From Stomorhina lunata (lineage: Eukaryota > Arthropoda > Insecta > Diptera > Rhiniidae), in assembly GCA_933228675.1 (NCBI GenBank), contig OW121744.1, forward strand, positions 96,767,008 through 96,831,007: a stretch of 64,000 bases of DNA, read 5' to 3'. Below are positions 46,191-57,595 of this stretch, one piece after another. The position numbers were made by a program, and so were the translations under genes. Numbering within the stretch: position 1 is the first letter of the stretch; every line of letters begins with the position of its first letter. Under the pieces are notes generated by a model. It saw nothing but the letters and a program-made list of their open reading frames with translations, made no database searches and had not been told where the DNA came from.

Positions 46191-46227
46191 TCAAATGGTG
46201 CCGCTAACGAAGTAGCGGGTTATAAAG

Positions 46228-46571
46228 CTAGTCTTCCATAAAGTTGATGGACAAAGCTCCAATTGCTGTGCACGGTAGCGAATTGATTCATTCGGGTCCT
46301 CTTCAACACTTTGCTCTACAGCGGCAATTGTTTCTTCGGTGCACACTGTTCGACGTCGCTGCTGATGCGTATTATCACATAGAGTAAACGTAGTGCGAAA
46401 ACGATCCATGGTTAACCGAATTAATTGCTCTGATGGACGATTATGTCGACCATAAAATGGACGGAGCTTGCGGTAAACTTCGCGAACTGAACCATTATTT
46501 TCGAAATAAATTTGCACGATTTGCAAGCGTTGTTCTTTTGTCAACCTGTTCATGATGAAATGGCAAACCAA
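46228..46571 (-). pseudogene. Mariner transposase, N-terminal fragment
   Basis: About 110 residues on the minus strand from MNRLTKEQRLQIVQIYFE (Met at 46553; a Met six codons upstream is also open). Two helix-turn-helix regions follow, with RKLRPFYGRHNRPSEQLIRL and a second part ending ELCPSTLWK. This is the DNA-binding half typical of this mariner family. Similarity stops near 46228, where repeat sequence begins and the frame continues only into unrelated residues. With 35026-35325 it makes up less than two thirds of a transposase. Confidence 0.85.
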
Positions 46572-46667
46572 ACTAAATATTAATCACTTAACAGCTGACA
46601 AAATGGCCGCCAGTTAAAAAACTGATGCCAACTTAAAGTTCTATACCTCAATAAAAAACACCCGATA

Positions 46668-47822
46668 GAAAAATTTTCGATAGAAATATTTTTCTATATA
46701 GAAAAATTTTCGATACAAATATTTTTCTATATAGAAAAATTTTCGATAGAAATATTTTTCTATATAGAAAAATTTTCGATAGAAATATTTTTCTATATAG
46801 AAAAATTTTCGATAGAAATATTTTTCTATATAGAAAAATTTTCGATAGAAATATTTTTCTATATAGAAAAATTTTCGATAGAAATATTTTTCTATATAGA
46901 AAAATTTTCGATAGAAATATTTTTCTATATAGAAAAATTTTCGATAGAAATATTTTTCTATATAGAAAAATTTTCGATAGAAATATTTTTCTATATAGAA
47001 AAATTTTCGATAGAAATATTTTTCTATATAGAAAAATTTTCGATAGAAATATTTTTCTATATAGAAAAATTTTCGATAGAAATATTTTTCTATATAGAAA
47101 AATTTTCGATAGAAATATTTTTCTATATAGAAAAATTTTCGATAGAAATATTTTTCTATATAGAAAAATTTTCGATAGAAATATTTTTCTATATAGAAAA
47201 ATTTTCGATAGAAATATTTTTCTATATAGAAAAATTTTCGATAGAAATATTTTTCTAAATAGAAAAATTTTCGATAGAAATATTTTTCTATATAGAAAAA
47301 TTTTCGATAGAAATATTTTTCTATATAGAAAAATTTTCGATAGAAATATTTTTCTATATAGAAAAATTTTCGATAGAAATATTTTTCTATATAGAAAAAT
47401 TTTCGATAGAAATATTTTTCTATATAGAAAAATTTTCGATAGAAATATTTTTCTATATAGAAAAATTTTCGATAGAAATATTTTTCTATATAGAAAAATT
47501 TTCGATAGAAATATTTTTCTATATAGAAAAATTTTCGATAGAAATATTTTTCTATATAGAAAAATTTTCGATAGAAATATTTTTCTATATAGAAAAATTT
47601 TCGATAGAAATATTTTTCTATATAGAAAAATTTTCGATAGAAATATTTTTCTATATAGAAAAATTTTCGATAGAAATACTTTTCTATATAGAAAAATTTT
47701 CGATAGAAATATTTTTCTATATAGAAAAATTTTCGATAGAAATATTTTTCTATATAGAAAAATTTTCGATAGAAATATTTTTCTATATAGAAAAATTTTC
47801 GATAGAAATATTTTTGTATAAA
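46668..47822. repeat. 33-bp CGATAGAAATA satellite (family F), right block
   Basis: About 35 units identical in type to 32232-34917, so one array of at least 3.8 kb was split by the mariner. A frame of about 408 codons on the minus strand is again only repeat translation. Confidence 0.97.
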
Positions 47823-48530
47823 ACTGATTTTCTTAAGCCCATTAATTGCATTTTTTATAACAATCACTCAAAAAGCTCTCTCACCTGATAACAAATTCAA
47901 TTAACTGATAACATTTTATTATAATTGCTAAAACAAAACTAAGTTTTAATTGATTTTTTTTTAAATATATGACCATTTAAACGCATTTATATATTACATT
48001 TTCATTTGCATTACAAATTTTAATTAATTTTTATGATTTAAAGCTTTTTAGCTGCTTTATCTCAACTGGGGAGCAAGCACAAAATAAAAATAGCTAAGTA
48101 GCCTAAAAGTAGGCAATAAAATGTATTTTATAATAAACTTTATCAATGTAGGTTTCCGCTAACACCGCGAGTACCACTTAAAATACCCATACTCTTACCT
48201 ATTTTATTCCACTTTTTATATGTTTTAATTGTGTATTTACTTTTACTCTTTACACGAGTGTTTTTGTGTACACGCTTAACCAAGTGCTAATGCCAAGATA
48301 AGCTTTATGACATTTCCAGAGAATGAGTGAAAAAGAGGGAGATTGAGAAAACAAAGTTAAAAATAATATTAAATAGAAAATAAAATACATACAAAGCTGC
48401 TGTATAATTGGTTAACCCTTTGAAGGCCACCTTTATCGTAAGGCAACATTGCACAAATTTTATAAACATTTGTTTAGCATACTTTTAAGGTAATCTAAAT
48501 AGTCTGAATCTCATGGCCCATACATGAGCA
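47823..48530. other. Intergenic, no gene seen
   Basis: AT-rich sequence. Near 48455-48505 begins a copy of the dispersed repeat described at 48946-52605, interrupted by the LINE fragment. Confidence 0.5.
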
Positions 48531-48945
48531 GGATGCTTCAAAGTCTTATTTAGAGTTACTTGACCGTATACAGGTGAGGGCGGAGGTGCTTATCGGTGAC
48601 AGTAGGGTAGCCAACTCTATTGACTCACTGACGCACTGTCTCAATGTTGGTTGTGTTTCACTGTTCTATTGCTACTACAATGTCATGTGCTTAAACGAAA
48701 TAGAGATCTTGTTCCTGAAGCCCGTATATTCCTTCGTAGTACACGAAACTCTACAAGGGTTCATTCCTTTGTAGTCGATTGACCAGTGGATCGCACAACT
48801 CACTAGTGGAAAAATTTGTTCCTTAGCTGCACAGTACGAATGTGGAACAAACTCCCTGCAGAGGTCTTTCCTACCAATTATGACATCAAAAGGTTCAAAT
48901 CAAGTATCCACAAACACTACAAACACTATCCCCCTACCTAAAGCT
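48531..48945 (+). pseudogene. LINE reverse transcriptase C-terminal fragment (jockey/CR1-like)
   Basis: The plus strand reads SYLELLDRIQVRAEVLIGDS then SIDSLTHCLNVGCVSLFY, and after stop codons and a frameshift VRMWNKLPAEVFPTNYDIKR followed by FKSSIHKHY and a natural stop. This is the conserved tail of ORF2 in jockey/CR1-like LINEs (the LWN.LP..VFP motif), followed by about 50 bp and an AATAAAAAAAAA tail near 49008. It is 5'-truncated, as LINE insertions often are, and degenerate. Confidence 0.8.
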
Positions 48946-51900
48946 TATTTCCGAGTTTCATCACAATGCAATGCATAAATAGGGGTCAATCCCCTGAGTG
49001 TTGGTCCAAAATAAAAAAAAATTAACTTAATTAAACTTTTTACAATAGAAATATATTATTCTGAACATCCCTAAAGTATGCTACAAAATATTATCTAAAA
49101 AGTCTTTGCTTTCAACTAATACCGAATGCTAGACATCGCAAGAAAAATGGAATCTTTTATAAATACTCAAAACATTCAATTTTATATTATTTCCGATTAA
49201 AATATTTGGCCACGAAAGGGTTAAGTTAATGTGTTTGCTTAGAATATTATTTTAGCCAGGTGTAATGAAAAACAAGGTTAATTTATATACTTTCTAGCAT
49301 TAAGTCGCGAAATATTTTGAAGGTGTTCGAGTTAAATTTTAATTAGCTTAAATTGTAAAAATAAAGATAGTAAACGAAAAAAAACTTATAATTTTCAATT
49401 CCAAAAAATATTTGTTAAAAACTTCAAAAAAACAACATTTTTTTGTTTTGCCCGAACATAATTTTTGTAACTTAACCTCTGCTTCTGAAACTGGGGCCTA
49501 ATTGGCGCATTTGATATCGTTCAAAATGTAAGATATTTCAGAAGCTATTGTGTAGCATACTTTTAGGATACTCTGTATAATATATAACATATAATGTTCA
49601 CTTCATTGTAACTTATTTGTCAAAAGTTTCCTGATAGTGAAAGAATTTCATTTAAATTAAATATTTTGACAAGCAATCGGCTATCAAATTTAACATCAAA
49701 TTTCTTTAAACTTTTTGAAAATTTAATTATTTTGAAAATCCCTAAGGTATGTTAAACAATATTTGCTTTTATATAAGACTGAGCTTTCGATACCGAATGA
49801 GACAATTTGGCCTGGGGCCAAATTACGGAATTCGATATCGATCGATATCTTACATATTTTCAAAACATTTGTGTTGCATACTTTAAGGATAATCAAAATT
49901 ATTTAAAAGATGCACAGTTTACTGTATTTTTTTTAAGTTATTTGCCAAAAGATGATCAATAGTAAAAGAGTTTTAATTGAACTATATATATTTTTCAAAA
50001 CAAATAAAAATGGATACCAAATTTCAATAAACGAAGTAACTCTGAACATCCCTAAAGTATACTTCACAATATTCGCTCAAAAGTCTAAATTTTCGTTCGA
50101 TATCGAATGAGACAATTTGGCCCCTGGTATCCTAGTGATCGGAAAACTCTAACTAAAAATGTAAAAATTTGTTCGTTGCCAAACTTAAGAAGACCTTGTG
50201 TGTGAGTGGGAATATTTCTATTCTAAAATTAATGGATATGTTTTAATTACCAACAAATTGTTATCTTTATAATACACAACACACACATTCTAAAGACAGG
50301 GTATCACAGGAGCAGTAAAATTAAGTGGATTTGTTATAAAAAAAATTCTATAAAATTTTTATAGACTAGGAAAAAAATTTAAAAATTTTTCAAGAGGCTA
50401 AAGCCTCCAAATGGAAGTAAATAAAAAATAAATAAATATTTTAAAAAATACTTTTAGGATTAAAAAAAAATTTTTAATACAAAAAATTCAAATGACAAAA
50501 TATTATTTTAATTCTTCAAACTATGGCTAAGGTTAAATGAATATATATTTCAAATCCTTCTTTTTTTTAATAAATGTCTAAAATATTTGATCAAGTTTTT
50601 TCAACCACCTAAAACTAAGCTTTTATTGTCATAAACTATTGACTCGCTAACATATGCTATAGTATTTTTTAATAAATATATCAATACTAAAGCATAACTT
50701 AAAACCATCACAAATGCTCGTTACTAAATCCTTTTGCATTTTTAAAACTATAGCCAAATATATAGTTTTAATTCTCTGCATATATCTTTGTTTATTTAAT
50801 TGAATTTAAATAATATTTTTTCCATATTTTTCACGCTACTCAAATATTCACAAAAACCAAAACTGTCAATGAAAAAACGAAAATGTTGTTTTGTTACTAA
50901 AAAAAAATTTTAGATTTATGCCATCAAAATATAAAAAGTAATACTTCAAATTTTGGAAAACTGGGTCATTTTAATATGAAAAATAAATACAATAAAAAAA
51001 TAGTTTTATAGTAAAACTAACATTGAATCAAAGTGATAAATATTGAATAGATTCAAAAAAATATTTGTATTCATAAATAGTAGCTGCCTGTAGCAGAAAA
51101 AAAAAACTAGCGCATAAACTAGAAAATAATAAAAACATTGTTGAAAAAATATTGACGAAATTTTGTTTTAAATTAAAGCTAAATCCATTAGAAAAAGTAA
51201 AAAAATATTGAATTTAAAATTGAGAAAATTGAGATCCAAATTTTTTTATTATTTCAAATTCAAATTTTAGTTACTCCTAAAAGTATGCAATTGGCTTGTA
51301 AGTCTTTTATAGTTTCCAAGGGCCAATTTACGGCATTCGATATCGATCGAAATCTTAGATATTTTCAAAACAGTTGTATAGCATACCTTAAGGATAATCA
51401 AAATTATTTAAGAGATGCACAGTTTACTATATTTTTTTGAGGTTATTTTCCAAAACATGAACAACAGTAAAAGAGTTTTAATTGAACTATATGTTTTTAA
51501 AAACGAATCAAAATGGATTCCAAATTTCAATAAACTTTAAGCATTGAAGTAACTTTGAACATCCCTAAAGTATACTTCACAATATTTGCTTTGGATCGAT
51601 ATTGAATGTGGTAATTTGACCCCAGATATGCTCGATCGATTGTATGGTACTGTTTTTAGGTAAATTTAGTTATTTTATGAGTGAAATCTTCTCATATTTA
51701 TAGATTTTCTTCCATCGGCTGTCCGATGGAAGAGTACTTCTTTATTGCATATATTAAAGCTCAATTCAATTCCTTTTTCTTCGTTAAAATATTAAAGCAT
51801 TACGTACTATAACATTCATTCTGTGGATTGGTGCTAATAGAGCCCATGTCAAAAAAAATAGTTTTGAGAAAATTTGATTTAAAGTTTTTATTTTCCATAC

Positions 51901-52605
51901 AAAGTCATTGTAACATTACCCAGAAAACCCCTTATAAATATGTTCCGAGTTAAAATAGAAATTAGTTGTTGGAGCCAAATAAAAGGGTATAAAAAAGGGA
52001 ATCTAATACAGAGATTAACTCAAAACAGCCAAAGACTAACATTGGCCCTTTTGCCACCAAGCCACAGCAATTTAGGGTACTTTACAAATATTTCCTAATA
52101 TTCTCTTTCTCTATCAAAAATATTGTACATGTTCAAATAGAAAAATATTTAAATATTGCAAGGACATGTATAACTTTTTTTTTGTCACAACAAACAGCTG
52201 AGCCTTAAACAAAAACAAATACTTTCATATATTTTTTTTAGTATATGAATTTATCAATATTTAATTATTAATTTTTTGTAAATGTATATCATACTTTTAT
52301 AGCTTACAAACACTTTTATATAAACGTATAAAAAAGGCTAACTTTTTGTTCAAAGTACTTATGTGAGCAAAAGGAATGTACAAAATAACAGTTTAACATT
52401 TTTAAATTTTCAGTATTTATGAAAGTAAATTTCCCAAAAGGTTGTCATCTCGACATTTTATGGTATTTTTTTTTGCAGGAACACACATACACACATACCT
52501 AAATACGTCTAAAGGCCATGTCACCGTATAACCGGCTATAATTTTGAAAAACGTTGATAAAAGCAGTGAAAAAGTTGATAAATACAGGTATCCAATAAAT
52601 ATCTA
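48946..52605. repeat. AT-rich region with four copies of a ~300-bp dispersed repeat
   Basis: Related units lie at about 48455-49140 (split by the LINE), 49545-49830, 49860-50130 and 51370-51630. Shared words are TAGCATACTTTTAAGG or TTAAGGATAATC, GAACATCCCTAAAGTAT and GAATGAGACAATTTGG. Between two units, GATATCGATCGATATC (49834-49849) is a 16-bp perfect palindrome. 50140-51300 and 51640-52605 show no recognisable feature. No coding region. Confidence 0.6.
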
Positions 52606-55600
52606 CAGTCATAGTCTAGTCATAGTCTAGTCATAGTCTAGTCATAGTCTAGTCATAGTCTAGTCATAGTCTAGTCATAGTCTAGTCATAGTCTAGTCAT
52701 AGTCTAGTCATAGTCTAGTCATAGTCTAGTCATAGTCTAGTCATAGTCTAGTCATAGTCTAGTCATAGTCTAGTCATAGTCTAGTCATAGTCTAGTCATA
52801 GTCTAGTCATAGTCTAGTCATAGTCTAGTCATAGTCTAGTCATAGTCTAGTCATAGTCTAGTCATAGTCTAGTCATAGTCTAGTCATAGTCTAGTCATAG
52901 TCTAGTCATAGTCTAGTCATAGTCTAGTCATAGTCTAGTCATAGTCTAGTCATAGTCTAGTCATAGTCTAGTCATAGTCTAGTCATAGTCTAGTCATAGT
53001 CTAGTCATAGTCTAGTCATAGTCTAGTCATAGTCTAGTCATAGTCTAGTCATAGTCTAGTCATAGTCTAGTCATAGTCTAGTCATAGTCTAGTCATAGTC
53101 TAGTCATAGTCTAGTCATAGTCTAGTCATAGTCTAGTCATAGTCTAGTCATAGTCTAGTCATAGTCTAGTCATAGTCTAGTCATAGTCTAGTCATAGTCT
53201 AGTCATAGTCTAGTCATAGTCTAGTCATAGTCTAGTCATAGTCTAGTCATAGTCTAGTCATAGTCTAGTCATAGTCTAGTCATAGTCTAGTCATAGTCTA
53301 GTCATAGTCTAGTCATAGTCTAGTCATAGTCTAGTCATAGTCTAGTCATAGTCTAGTCATAGTCTAGTCATAGTCTAGTCATAGTCTAGTCATAGTCTAG
53401 TCATAGTCTAGTCATAGTCTAGTCATAGTCTAGTCATAGTCTAGTCATAGTCTAGTCATAGTCTAGTCATAGTCTAGTCATAGTCTAGTCATAGTCTAGT
53501 CATAGTCTAGTCATAGTCTAGTCATAGTCTAGTCATAGTCTAGTCATAGTCTAGTCATAGTCTAGTCATAGTCTAGTCATAGTCTAGTCATAGTCTAGTC
53601 ATAGTATAGTCATAGTCTAGTCATAGTCTAGTCATAGTCTAGTCATAGTCTAGTCATAGTCTAGTCATAGTCTAGTCATAGTCTAGTCATAGTCTAGTCA
53701 TAGTCTAGTCATAGTCTAGTCATAGTCTAGTCATAGTCTAGTCATAGTCTAGTCATAGTCTAGTCATAGTCTAGTCATAGTCTAGTCATAGTCTAGTCAT
53801 AGTCTAGTCATAGTCTAGTCATAGTCTAGTCATAGTCTAGTCATAGTCTAGTCATAGTCTAGTCATAGTCTAGTCATAGTCTAGTCATATTCTAGTCATA
53901 GTCTAGTCATAGTCTAGTCATAGTCTAGTCATAGTCTAGTCATAGTCTAGTCATATTCTAGTCATAGTCTAGTCATAGTCTAGTCATAGTCTAGTCATAG
54001 TCTAGTCATAGTCTAGTCATAGTCTAGTCATAGTCTAGTCATAGTCTAGTCATAGTCTAGTCATAGTCTAGTCATGGTCTAGTCATAGTCTAGTCATAGT
54101 CTAGTCATAGTCTAGTCATAGTCTAGTCATAGTCTAGTCATAGTCTAGTCATAGTCTAGTCATAGTCTAGTCATAGTCTAGTCATAGTCTAGTCATAGTC
54201 TAGTCATAGTCTAGTCATAGTCTAGTCATAGTCTAGTCATAGTCTAGTCATAGTCTAGTCATAGTCTAGTCATAGTCTAGTCATAGTCTAGTCATAGTCT
54301 AGTCATAGTCTAGTCATAGTCTAGTCATAGTCTAGTCATAGTCTAGTCATAGTCTAGTCATAGTCTAGTCATAGTCTAGTCATAGTCTAGTCATAGTCTA
54401 GTCATAGTCTAGTCATAGTCTAGTCATAGTCTAGTCATAGTCTAGTCATAGTCTAGTCATAGTCTAGTCATAGTCTAGTCATAGTCTAGTCATAGTCTAG
54501 TCATAGTCTAGTCATAGTCTAGTCATAGTCTAGTCATAGTCTAGTCATAGTCTAGTCATAGTCTAGTCATAGTCTAGTCATAGTCTAGTCATAGTCTAGT
54601 CATAGTCTAGTCATAGTCTAGTCATAGTCTAGTCATAGTCTAGTCATAGTCTAGTCATAGTCTAGTCATAGTCTAGTCATAGTCTAGTCATAGTCTAGTC
54701 ATAGTCTAGTCATAGTCTAGTCATAGTCTAGTCATAGTCTAGTCATAGTCTAGTCATAGTCTAGTCATAGTCTAGTCATAGTCTAGTCATAGTCTAGTCA
54801 TAGTCTAGTCATAGTCTAGTCATAGTCTAGTCATAGTCTAGTCATAGTCTAGTCATAGTCTAGTCATAGTCTAGTCATAGTCTAGTCATAGTCTAGTCAT
54901 AGTCTAGTCATAGTCTAGTCATAGTCTAGTCATAGTCTAGTCATAGTCTAGTCATAGTCTAGTCATAGTCTAGTCATAGTCTAGTCATAGTCTAGTCATA
55001 GTCTAGTCATAGTCTAGTCATAGTCTAGTCATAGTCTAGTCATAGTCTAGTCATAGTCTAGTCATAGTCTAGTCATAGTCTAGTCATAGTCTAGTCATAG
55101 TCTAGTCATAGTCTAGTCATAGTCTAGTCATAGTCTAGTCATAGTCTAGTCATAGTCTAGTCATAGTCTAGTCATAGTCTAGTCATAGTCTAGTCATATT
55201 CTAGTCATAGTCTAGTCATAGTCTAGTCATAGTCTAGTCATAGTCTAGTCATAGTCTAGTCATAGTCTAGTCATAGTCTAGTCATAGTCTAGTCATAGTC
55301 TAGTCATAGTCTAGTCATAGTCTAGTCATAGTCTAGTCATAGTCTAGTCATAGTCTAGTCATAGTCTAGTCATAGTCTAGTCATAGTCTAGTCATAGTCT
55401 AGTCATAGTCTAGTCATAGTCTAGTCATAGTCTAGTCATAGTCTAGTCATAGTCTAGTCATAGTCTAGTCATAGTCTAGTCATAGTCTAGTCATAGTCTA
55501 GTCATAGTCTAGTCATAGTCTAGTCATAGTCTAGTCATAGTCTAGTCATAGTCTAGTCATAGTCTAGTCATAGTCTAGTCATAGTCTAGTCATAGTCTAG

Positions 55601-56932
55601 TCATAGTCTAGTCATAGTCTAGTCATAGTCTAGTCATAGTCTAGTCATAGTCTAGTCATAGTCTAGTCATAGTCTAGTCATAGTCTAGTCATAGTCTAGT
55701 CATAGTCTAGTCATAGTCTAGTCATAGTCTAGTCATAGTCTAGTCATAGTCTAGTCATAGTCTAGTCATAGTCTAGTCATAGTCTAGTCATAGTCTAGTC
55801 ATAGTCTAGTCATAGTCTAGTCATAGTCTAGTCATAGTCTAGTCATAGTCTAGTCATAGTCTAGTCATAGTCTAGTCATAGTCTAGTCATAGTCTAGTCA
55901 TAGTCTAGTCATAGTCTAGTCATAGTCTAGTCATAGTCTAGTCATAGTCTAGTCATAGTCTAGTCATAGTCTAGTCATAGTCTAGTCATAGTCTAGTCAT
56001 AGTCTAGTCATAGTCTAGTCATAGTCTAGTCATAGTCTAGTCATAGTCTAGTCATAGTCTAGTCATAGTCTAGTCATAGTCTAGTCATAGTCTAGTCATA
56101 GTCTAGTCATAGTCTAGTCATAGTCTAGTCATAGTCTAGTCATAGTCTAGTCATAGTCTAGTCATAGTCTAGTCATAGTCTAGTCATAGTCTAGTCATAG
56201 TCTAGTCATAGTCTAGTCATAGTCTAGTCATAGTCTAGTCATAGTCTAGTCATAGTCTAGTCATAGTCTAGTCATAGTCTAGTCATAGTCTAGTCATAGT
56301 CTAGTCATAGTCTAGTCATAGTCTAGTCATAGTCTAGTCATAGTCTAGTCATAGTCTAGTCATAGTCTAGTCATAGTCTAGTCATAGTCTAGTCATAGTC
56401 TTGTCATAGTCTAGTCATAGTCTAGTCATAGTCTAGTCATAGTCTAGTCATAGTCTAGTCATAGTCTAGTCATAGTCTAGTCATAGTCTAGTCATAGTCT
56501 AGTCATAGTCTAGTCATAGTCTAGTCATAGTCTAGTCATAGTCTAGTCATAGTCTAGTCATAGTCTAGTCATAGTCTAGTCATAGTCTAGTCATAGTCTA
56601 GTCATAGTCTAGTCATAGTCTAGTCATAGTCTAGTCATAGTCTTGTCATAGTCTAGTCATAGTCTAGTCATAGTCTAGTCATAGTCTAGTCATAGTCTAG
56701 TCATAGTCTAGTCATAGTCTAGTCATAGTCTAGTCATAGTCTAGTCATAGTCTAGTCATAGTCTAGTCATAGTCTAGTCATAGTCTAGTCATAGTCTAGT
56801 CATAGTCTAGTCATAGTCTAGTCATAGTCTAGTCATAGTCTAGTCATAGTCTAGTCATAGTCTAGTCATAGTCTAGTCATAGTCTAGTCATAGTCTAGTC
56901 ATAGTCTAGTCATAGTCTAGTCATAGTCTAGT
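52606..56932. repeat. 11-bp satellite (CATAGTCTAGT)n
   Basis: About 393 units of 11 bp with almost no variation. Rare variants such as CATATTC (53889, 53953, 55197), CATGGTC (54074) and CTTGTC (56400, 56642) are visible. TAG occurs in every frame, so it is not translatable. The array is split at 56932 by the BEL/Pao element and resumes at 61196. Confidence 0.98.
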
Positions 56933-57311
56933 TGTTCAATCTTATAGAAGTATAAATTCTATATTATAAGATTTACCATGCTGTGCACTGAATTATACAT
57001 TTGGAAAATGTTTGTATACTTAAAATAGTATTATCAAAGGATATTTTTACCTACTGTTGATCTTATCAATGGTAATTTTCCACACAAGACTGGTGTGTGT
57101 AAGTTAAGCTATTTTAGGTAATTTCAGTATACATAAGTATTGTAACAACACATGCTTGCCACATGTGTTGTTAGATAAATTTAGATAAAATTAGATAATA
57201 AGAGTTTTAGTTTACCTTAGTTTAAGTTTTGTAAATAAAATTTGAGTTCTAAAATCGACGTCAGATCGATAGGTTGTTTTTTTTGTAGTTTACGTCTCGC
57301 CTCGCCTAACA
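56933..57311 (+). repeat. 5' LTR of the BEL/Pao element
   Basis: Starts TGTTCAATC and ends GCCTAACA, the normal TG...CA boundary. Compared with the 3' LTR it has one T/A difference near 57109, one extra T in a T-run and a final A instead of G. Confidence 0.92.
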
Positions 57312-57314
57312 TTT

Positions 57315-57327
57315 TGGTGACCCCGTG
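57315..57327 (+). promoter_or_regulatory. Primer binding site
   Basis: TGGTGACCCCGTG lies 3 bp after the 5' LTR. TGG at its start complements a tRNA CCA end, and this type of site is usual in insect BEL/Pao elements. I do not identify the primer tRNA. Confidence 0.75.
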
Positions 57328-57595
57328 TTTTTGTGTGCGTAACCTTAAGTTATGTCATAAATTTGTTTTTGATAATTTAAAAATCATAAAAGTATTTTAA
57401 AATATAATTTAATAACGAAAAATAAGTGAAAGATTGTTTTTTCGTGTTTTCTCGTTCTTAAAAAAAAATTTAACTATCGGTTCGCGAAATTAAAAAAAAA
57501 TAATATTTATTAACTTTATATTAAAAAAAAAATTATAAAATATAACAATTTATTAAAAAAAAAATTGTTTAATTAATTTTAAATAAAAAGTAAGA

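Larger units (their letters stand above)
34920..46665 (-). mobile_element. Mariner-like transposon expanded to 11.7 kb by internal satellite
   Basis: The ends ATGGGTGTTTTTTTTAGAGG (34920) and, on the other strand, TCGGGTGTTTTTTATTGAGG (46665) continue into a shared GTATAGAACTT, giving an inverted repeat of about 28 bp. The flanks are TA (34918-34919) and TA (46666-46667). Removing the element and one TA restores a perfect CTATATAG unit of family F. The N-terminal transposase part lies at the right end and the C-terminal part at the left end, both minus strand. About 10.9 kb of unrelated repeats lie between them. The usual length of such elements is 1.3 kb. Confidence 0.87.

Noticed and set aside
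46641..47867. Frame of 408 codons (minus)
   Set aside because: Same 33-bp satellite, right block; repeat translation only.
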